Shown here piece by piece: positions 40,620 to 44,600 of a DNA stretch of 44,600 bases. The notes beneath the pieces are model-generated. The model saw only the letters and a list, made by a program, of their open reading frames with translations. It made no database searches and was not told where the DNA came from. Source of the DNA: Sphingomonadales bacterium (GTDB lineage Bacteria > Pseudomonadota > Alphaproteobacteria > Sphingomonadales > Sphingomonadaceae); NCBI GenBank assembly GCA_028868335.1, contig JAGWUU010000001.1, positions 1 through 44,600 on the forward strand. The letters run 5' to 3'. Every line of letters begins with the position of its first letter. The first letter of the stretch is position 1. The translations under genes and the position numbers were made by a program.

Positions 40620-42325
40620 CCCGCAAGTGCCGCGGCATCGAGCGCGTAGAGCAGGTTGGCCCCGGCAATGACGGAGGCTTTCAGTCCGCGTGCTTCGGTT
40701 GCGATGTGTTCAGCAAAGAAGCGTGCGACCACACGCTTTGCTTCACCTGCGGCGCTGTCACGAGCCTGGCGCTGGAGTTGCCAACCGGCAACGGCCACCG
40801 CCGCCATTGTGCAGAACGGCACGCTGCCAGCCAGGCGATCATCGAGGCTGGCCTCGTTGGCCATCCAACGGACGATCGCCGCGCAGTCCTGCGCCAGTTC
40901 GGCAATCTGCGGCGCATCGCCGCAATCGGCGGTGGCTTCGGCGAACAAGGCCGCCAAAACCTCGCCGCTTTGGTATCCCAGTTTGCGCGTGACGAGATCG
41001 GCGGCCTGGATGCCGTTGGTGCCTTCGTAGATCGGCGCGATCCGGGCATCCCGATAGTGCTGGGCGGCGCCGGTTTCCTCGATGAAGCCCATGCCGCCGT
41101 GGACCTGCACGCCAAGGCTCGCCACCTCGCAGCCGATGTCCGTGCCCCAGGCCTTGAGCATGGGAACCAGGCAGTCGGCCCGCTGCTGGGCGCCTTCAAC
41201 TTCCAGCGCGCCGCGATCGACCATGCCGGCAGTGTAATAGAGCAGGGCCCGCGCGCCTTCGGTCAGCGCCCGCATCCGCAGCACCATGCGCCGCACATCG
41301 GGATGCTCGATGATCGCTACCGGGTTTTTGTCGGGCGATCCGGCTCGTGCGGACTGTACGCGTTCACGGGCGTAGCCCTGCGCCTGCTGCAAGGCGCGTT
41401 CGGCGATCTGCACTCCCTGGCTGCCGACGTTGATCCGCGCCGAATTCATCATCGTGAACATCGCCTTGAGGCCTTCGTTCTCGGCTCCGACCAGCTCACC
41501 CACGCATTCGCCGTTGTCGCCGAAGCTCATCACGCAGGTCGGCGAGGCCATGATCCCCAGCTTGTGTTCAAGGCTGACACAGCGCAGGTCGTTGCGCGCG
41601 CCCGGCGTGCCGCTGGCGCCGACCAGGTACTTCGGCACCACGAACAGCGAAATGCCGCGCGATCCGCCCGGCGCACCGGGCGTGCGCGCAAGCACGAGAT
41701 GGATGACGTTGCTGGCAAGATCATTCTCGCCCCAGGTGATGAAGATCTTTGTGCCCTTGATCGACCAGGTGCCATCGCCGCGTGGCGTGGCTGTCGTGCG
41801 CAGCGCGCCGACATCGGAACCGGCCTGGGGCTCGGTCAGGTTCATGGTCCCCGACCATTCGCCGCTGATCAGCTTTGCCAGATAGATCGCCTTCTGGCTC
41901 TCGCTGCCGTGGTGAGCCACAGCTTCGATCGCCCCAACGGTCAGCATCGGCAGGAGCGAGAAGGCCATGTTGGCCGTGCCGAGATTTTCCAGCACATTGG
42001 CGGCCAGCGTGAAGGGCAGGCCCTGCCCGCCAAAATCGACCTCGCCCGAGATCGCGTTCCAGCCCTGTTCGACGTAGGCCCGATAGGCTTCCGCGAATCC
42101 ATCGGGCAGTGTCACCGTGTCGTTGGCCAGCCTGGCGCCTTCAAGGTCGCCCTTGCGGTTGAGCGGCGCGAACTCGCCGGTGGCGAACTGGCCTATTCCC
42201 TCGACGATCGCTTCGACCATGTCGGGGCTCGCCGCGGCGAACCGATCGTGGCGTCCGAGATCGTCGATCCCGGCGTTAACCCGGATGGCGAGAATCTGGT
42301 CGGCGGTGTTGGCGGCATATTCCAT
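40616..42325 (-). CDS. Acyl-CoA dehydrogenase, DmdC / long C-terminal domain type
   Basis: A 569-residue acyl-CoA dehydrogenase of the subgroup with an extra C-terminal domain, which includes the 3-methylmercaptopropionyl-CoA dehydrogenase DmdC. Motifs: MNLTEPQAGSDVGALRT, IKGTKIFITWGENDLASN, RINVGSQGVQIAERAL, VQVHGGMGFIEETGAAQHYRDARIAPIYEGTNGIQAADL, with the catalytic Glu in YEGT. Acyl substrate is not decidable from sequence. The ATG at 42325 begins MEYAANTADQIL; the open frame further upstream is in the tsaC gene. Translation is coupled to the DUF815 gene. Confidence 0.9.
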   Translation of the reverse strand: MEYAANTADQILAIRVNAGIDDLGRHDRFAAASPDMVEAIVEGIGQFATGEFAPLNRKGDLEGARLANDTVTLPDGFAEAYRAYVEQGWNAISGEVDFGGQGLPFTLAANVLENLGTANMAFSLLPMLTVGAIEAVAHHGSESQKAIYLAKLISGEWSGTMNLTEPQAGSDVGALRTTATPRGDGTWSIKGTKIFITWGENDLASNVIHLVLARTPGAPGGSRGISLFVVPKYLVGASGTPGARNDLRCVSLEHKLGIMASPTCVMSFGDNGECVGELVGAENEGLKAMFTMMNSARINVGSQGVQIAERALQQAQGYARERVQSARAGSPDKNPVAIIEHPDVRRMVLRMRALTEGARALLYYTAGMVDRGALEVEGAQQRADCLVPMLKAWGTDIGCEVASLGVQVHGGMGFIEETGAAQHYRDARIAPIYEGTNGIQAADLVTRKLGYQSGEVLAALFAEATADCGDAPQIAELAQDCAAIVRWMANEASLDDRLAGSVPFCTMAAVAVAGWQLQRQARDSAAGEAKRVVARFFAEHIATEARGLKASVIAGANLLYALDAAALAG

Positions 42326-42381
42326 TGGCTCTCTCGCGGCTTTCCCTTGGCTTTGCGCGATTCCGCCTATAGCGGGAGGCC

Positions 42382-43332
42382 ATGTCCGGCAAGCATGACA
42401 ATCATACCCCGCGCGCAGCCGATGCGGCGGGAATTGCCGCGGCTGTCGAAATACTGCAGGCGGGCGGCCTTGTCGCGCTGCCGACCGAGACGGTCTATGG
42501 TCTCGCCGCGCGGGCGGACGAAGCAGATGCCGTAGCGGCAATCTACCGCGCCAAGGGCAGGCCCGACTTCAACCCGTTGATTGTCCATGTTGGCGCGCTG
42601 GCGCAGGCGCAGCGGCTGGCGCAATTCGACGATCGCGCCCGGGCGCTTGCCAAAGCGTTCTGGCCGGGCGCGCTGACCCTGGTTCTGCCGCTTCGCGAGG
42701 ATGCGCGAATCGCCCCGGCGGTAACCGCCGGGCTGGCGACCATCGCCCTTCGTTGCCCGGTCCATCCGGTGATGCGGGCGGTTCTGGAAGCAAGCGGACT
42801 GGCGCTGGCTGCACCTTCGGCCAATCGCAGCGGCGCGGTCAGCCCGACTCGCGCCGCGCATGTCGTCGCCTCGCTCGGTGATGCGGTGCCGCTGGTACTC
42901 GATGGCGGCGCCTGCGCTGCGGGCATCGAGAGCACGATCGTCGCCTTGCGGGCAAATGGAGGGTGGCAGGTGCTGCGTCCGGGACCGATTTCGGAGGCAC
43001 AGATCGCGGCGGTCCTTGGCGGCGCGGGTGACGTCGTTGCGTCAGGCGGAATCGAGGCGCCAGGCCAGCTTGCCAGCCATTATGCCCCAGGCAAGCCCGT
43101 CCGGCTCAACGCCAATGCGGCCGAACCCGACGAATTCCTGATAGGGTTCGGGGCGCTTGGCGGAAACGTCAGCCTGTCGGCCAGCGGTGATCTCGCTGAA
43201 GCGGCAGCGCGTCTCTATGACTGTCTGCATCAGGCCGCAGCCGCACCGCAACCGCGCATCGCGGTCGCGCCGGTTCCGGAAGGAGGCATCGGGGCGGCGA
43301 TCAATGATCGCCTGCGCCGCGCGGCGGCCTGA
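42382..43332 (+). CDS. tsaC: Threonylcarbamoyl-AMP synthase (Sua5 type)
   Basis: A 316-residue Sua5/YrdC enzyme making threonylcarbamoyl-AMP for the t6A37 modification of ANN-decoding tRNAs. The YrdC domain contains LPTETVYGLAARADEADAV (residues 34-52) and KGRPDFNPLIVHV; a linker and the shorter Sua5 domain follow (IGFGALGGNVSLSASGDLAEAAARLYDCLHQAA...GIGAAINDRLRRAA). The two-domain (Sua5) form is more common in alphaproteobacteria than the one-domain TsaC. Starts 56 bases from the divergent acyl-CoA dehydrogenase; four bases from the convergent head-GIN gene. Confidence 0.94.
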   Translation: MSGKHDNHTPRAADAAGIAAAVEILQAGGLVALPTETVYGLAARADEADAVAAIYRAKGRPDFNPLIVHVGALAQAQRLAQFDDRARALAKAFWPGALTLVLPLREDARIAPAVTAGLATIALRCPVHPVMRAVLEASGLALAAPSANRSGAVSPTRAAHVVASLGDAVPLVLDGGACAAGIESTIVALRANGGWQVLRPGPISEAQIAAVLGGAGDVVASGGIEAPGQLASHYAPGKPVRLNANAAEPDEFLIGFGALGGNVSLSASGDLAEAAARLYDCLHQAAAAPQPRIAVAPVPEGGIGAAINDRLRRAAA

Positions 43333-43335
43333 CGG

Positions 43336-44148
43336 CTATGGAGCCTTGGGCGCAGCAGGGGGCGAGGGCGGGGCCGGAGGCGCCTTGTCCTTGCCGCTTT
43401 CCTGTACCGGCGTTTCGCAGACGAGGCGGCCCGAGCCCATCGAATTGACCGTGCAGCGGGCGCGTCCCTTCACCGTTACCTGGCCGGATCCCATGATTGT
43501 CGCTTCGACCTCGCCATCGGATGCGAAAGCGGCATCGCCTGATCCAGCGATGGTCACCTTGGCCTTGTCGGTCTTCAAGGCATCGAGTGCGGCCGATCCG
43601 CTTCCGGCGACGGTCATCTCAAGCGATTTGACGTTGCCCGCGCCGCGCAGGCTGCCCGATCCGGCGATCGTCAGATCGAGCGAATCGCCTGCAACGTGTG
43701 GCGTTTCGATGTTGCCACTTCCTGCAACGGTGATCTTGGCCTTGCTCGCCAGTGCCGCCGCGACGATTTTGCCCGAACCCGCCATCACCACTTCCTTGGG
43801 AGCGGGCATGGTCACGTGAACCACGGCGATCTTGCCGCCGCTGCCGAACAGCTTGCCCTCGCGCATGATGCCCAGGGTTCCGTCCTTCAATGTGAAACGC
43901 AGCTTTGCCGCGGCATCGGCATCCCCGTCGACCGTGATCGCAAGCTTGTCGCCCGGCTGGACCTGGACTTCATCGGGACCAGCGAGGACGAGTTCTTCCG
44001 GTGCAGCGCCGGTCAGGTCGAGATCGGCGAGCTTTTTGCCCTCCTCCCCGTTGATCTTGAATGAAGCCCCATCGCAACCCGCGACGGCCGCGGCGAGCGC
44101 AATGCCGACGATCGGGGCAAGAGTGCGGGCAAAGTGCTTGAAGGTCAT
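43336..44148 (-). CDS. Head-GIN (DUF2807) putative lipoprotein
   Basis: A 270-residue envelope protein. Signal sequence (TFKHFARTLAPIVGIALAAA) ends in a lipobox-like VAGC (Cys25), then a DUF2807 right-handed beta-helix domain built of short repeats with GSG turns (VVMAGSGKIVA, ITVAGSGNIETP, LTIAGSGSLRGA, MTVAGSGSAALD, VTIAGSGDAAFA, ATIMGSGQVTV, NSMGSGRLVC), and a proline-rich C-terminal tail (PPAPPSPPAAPKAP). Function of these is unknown; some affect envelope or adhesion. ATG at 44148 preferred to an upstream one. A perfect palindrome lies 19 bases upstream. Confidence 0.85.
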   Translation of the reverse strand: MTFKHFARTLAPIVGIALAAAVAGCDGASFKINGEEGKKLADLDLTGAAPEELVLAGPDEVQVQPGDKLAITVDGDADAAAKLRFTLKDGTLGIMREGKLFGSGGKIAVVHVTMPAPKEVVMAGSGKIVAAALASKAKITVAGSGNIETPHVAGDSLDLTIAGSGSLRGAGNVKSLEMTVAGSGSAALDALKTDKAKVTIAGSGDAAFASDGEVEATIMGSGQVTVKGRARCTVNSMGSGRLVCETPVQESGKDKAPPAPPSPPAAPKAP

Positions 44149-44167
44149 GCGCGGCTCCCGGCAATGT

Positions 44168-44185
44168 GTATTATTGATATAATAC
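44168..44185. promoter_or_regulatory. Palindrome in the head-GIN promoter
   Basis: GTATTAT-TGAT-ATAATAC, perfect 7-base arms, 19 bases before the ATG at 44148 (minus strand). It overlaps a possible -10, with TTGATT on the minus strand (44204-44199) 17 bases further out as a possible -35. A similar but less perfect copy precedes the pcm-like gene (3112-3129). Confidence 0.45.
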
Positions 44186-44218
44186 GGCAAGACGGATCAA
44201 TCAAGCCCGAAACGCGAA

Positions 44219-44246
44219 AGGGCCGCTCCCTTGCGGGAACGGCCCT
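44219..44246 (-). terminator. Terminator-like hairpin after carD
   Basis: AGGGCCG (44219-44225) pairs with CGGCCCT (44240-44246), with an inner CCC/GGG, around TTGC. It lies 25 bases after the carD stop on the minus strand. Confidence 0.7.
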
Positions 44247-44270
44247 CCTCGGTGATCGATAAACGACGGT

Positions 44271-44600
44271 TCAGGCGGTCGCCTGCTCCGCGTAGTACTT
44301 GGGCGCATGCTCGTTGAGGATCGCAAGGATCTTGCGCAGCGCGGCCGGCTCGTCCGTCTTTTCCATCGCCGCCAACTCGCGCGCGAGGCGCGATGAGGCT
44401 GCTTCGAAAATCTGGCGTTCGGAATACGACTGTTCGGGCTGGTCGTCAGCGCGGAACAGGTCGCGGGTCACTTCGGCGATCGACACCAGGTCGCCCGAGT
44501 TGATCTTGGCTTCGTATTCCTGGGCGCGGCGCGACCACATGGTGCGCTTGACCTTGGGCTTGCCCTTGAGCGTGTCGAGCGCTTCGCGCAGGGTCTTGTC
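44271..44600 (-). CDS. CarD family transcriptional regulator, C-terminal fragment
   Basis: The last 109 residues of a CarD/CdnL protein; the N-terminal RNA-polymerase-interacting domain lies beyond the window. Visible sequence includes LREALDTLKGKPKVKRTMWSRRAQEYEAKINSGDLVSIAEVTRDLFR and YSERQIFEAASSRLARELAAME, the DNA-binding helical domain. CarD stabilises the open promoter complex, especially at rRNA promoters. The gene has no stop before the right edge, so the true start is outside. Confidence 0.9.
   Translation of the reverse strand, partial: DKTLREALDTLKGKPKVKRTMWSRRAQEYEAKINSGDLVSIAEVTRDLFRADDQPEQSYSERQIFEAASSRLARELAAMEKTDEPAALRKILAILNEHAPKYYAEQATA

Noticed and set aside
40556..42535. 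Long plus-strand open frame opposite the DmdC-type dehydrogenase
   Set aside because: Composition is Arg/His/Gly/Gln-rich with no family pattern; it is the antisense shadow of a well-supported gene in GC-rich DNA.
43810..43825. CACGTG in GGTCACGTGAACC
   Set aside because: Only the 6-base core fits; flanks do not match parS.
1..44600. tRNA, rRNA, CRISPR, prophage or toxin-antitoxin elements
   Set aside because: Looked for TpsiC-type motifs, repeated spacer units and small overlapping gene pairs with toxin patterns; none were convincing.

Overview
This 44.6 kb window looks like the chromosome of a GC-rich alphaproteobacterium, most likely order Sphingomonadales (Novosphingobium/Erythrobacter-like). 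The case rests on gene content and order: a hemE / hemJ / rho / mnmE / mnmG / rsmG / parA / parB arm facing a ppsR / maf / aroE / coaE / dnaQ arm, a short PopZ (DUF2497) protein beside tolC, a large TonB-dependent receptor, an S9 peptidase and a head-GIN lipoprotein. About 48 protein genes are supported. I see no rRNA, tRNA, CRISPR array or insertion sequence.

Left part (1-10.2 kb): a LytS/LytTR-type two-component pair (regulator cut by the window edge) lies downstream of class I fumarase on the minus strand. On the plus strand follow a degenerate isoaspartyl methyltransferase homologue, tolC, popZ, an S9 peptidase coupled to a small ferredoxin-like protein, a CBS protein, erpA and xth, closed by a terminator.

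Origin-like core (10.2-30.1 kb): the minus-strand series ppsR-maf-aroE-coaE-dnaQ-hpf-ptsN-DUF1491-sleB diverges from plus-strand hemE at a 319-base gap (16225-16543). By synteny with the Caulobacter origin (between hemE and an RP001/ppsR homologue) this gap is the best candidate for oriC. It holds weak DnaA-box-like 9-mers, repeats and an AT-rich end. The right arm carries a TonB receptor inserted between hemE and hemJ, then rho, a small ATPase, and the mnmE-mnmG-rsmG-parA-parB run. Two perfect parS palindromes and one degenerate copy lie in that run, so origin, partition sites, ParA/ParB and a PopZ-type polar anchor all fall within about 25 kb.

Accessory block (30.1-35.6 kb): three spore-coat-U-domain pilins, a periplasmic chaperone and an outer-membrane usher form an archaic (Csu-type) chaperone-usher pilus locus. 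The usher is split by an apparent one-base deletion, no two-domain tip adhesin is present, and the second pilin has a hairpin whose 3' arm is its ribosome binding site.

Right part (35.7-44.6 kb): two acyl-CoA dehydrogenases, a glycine-zipper protein, a free-methionine-R-sulfoxide reductase, a membrane-anchored sorbosone-dehydrogenase-like propeller, a DUF815 ATPase, threonylcarbamoyl-AMP synthase, a head-GIN lipoprotein and the C-terminal part of a CarD-type regulator.
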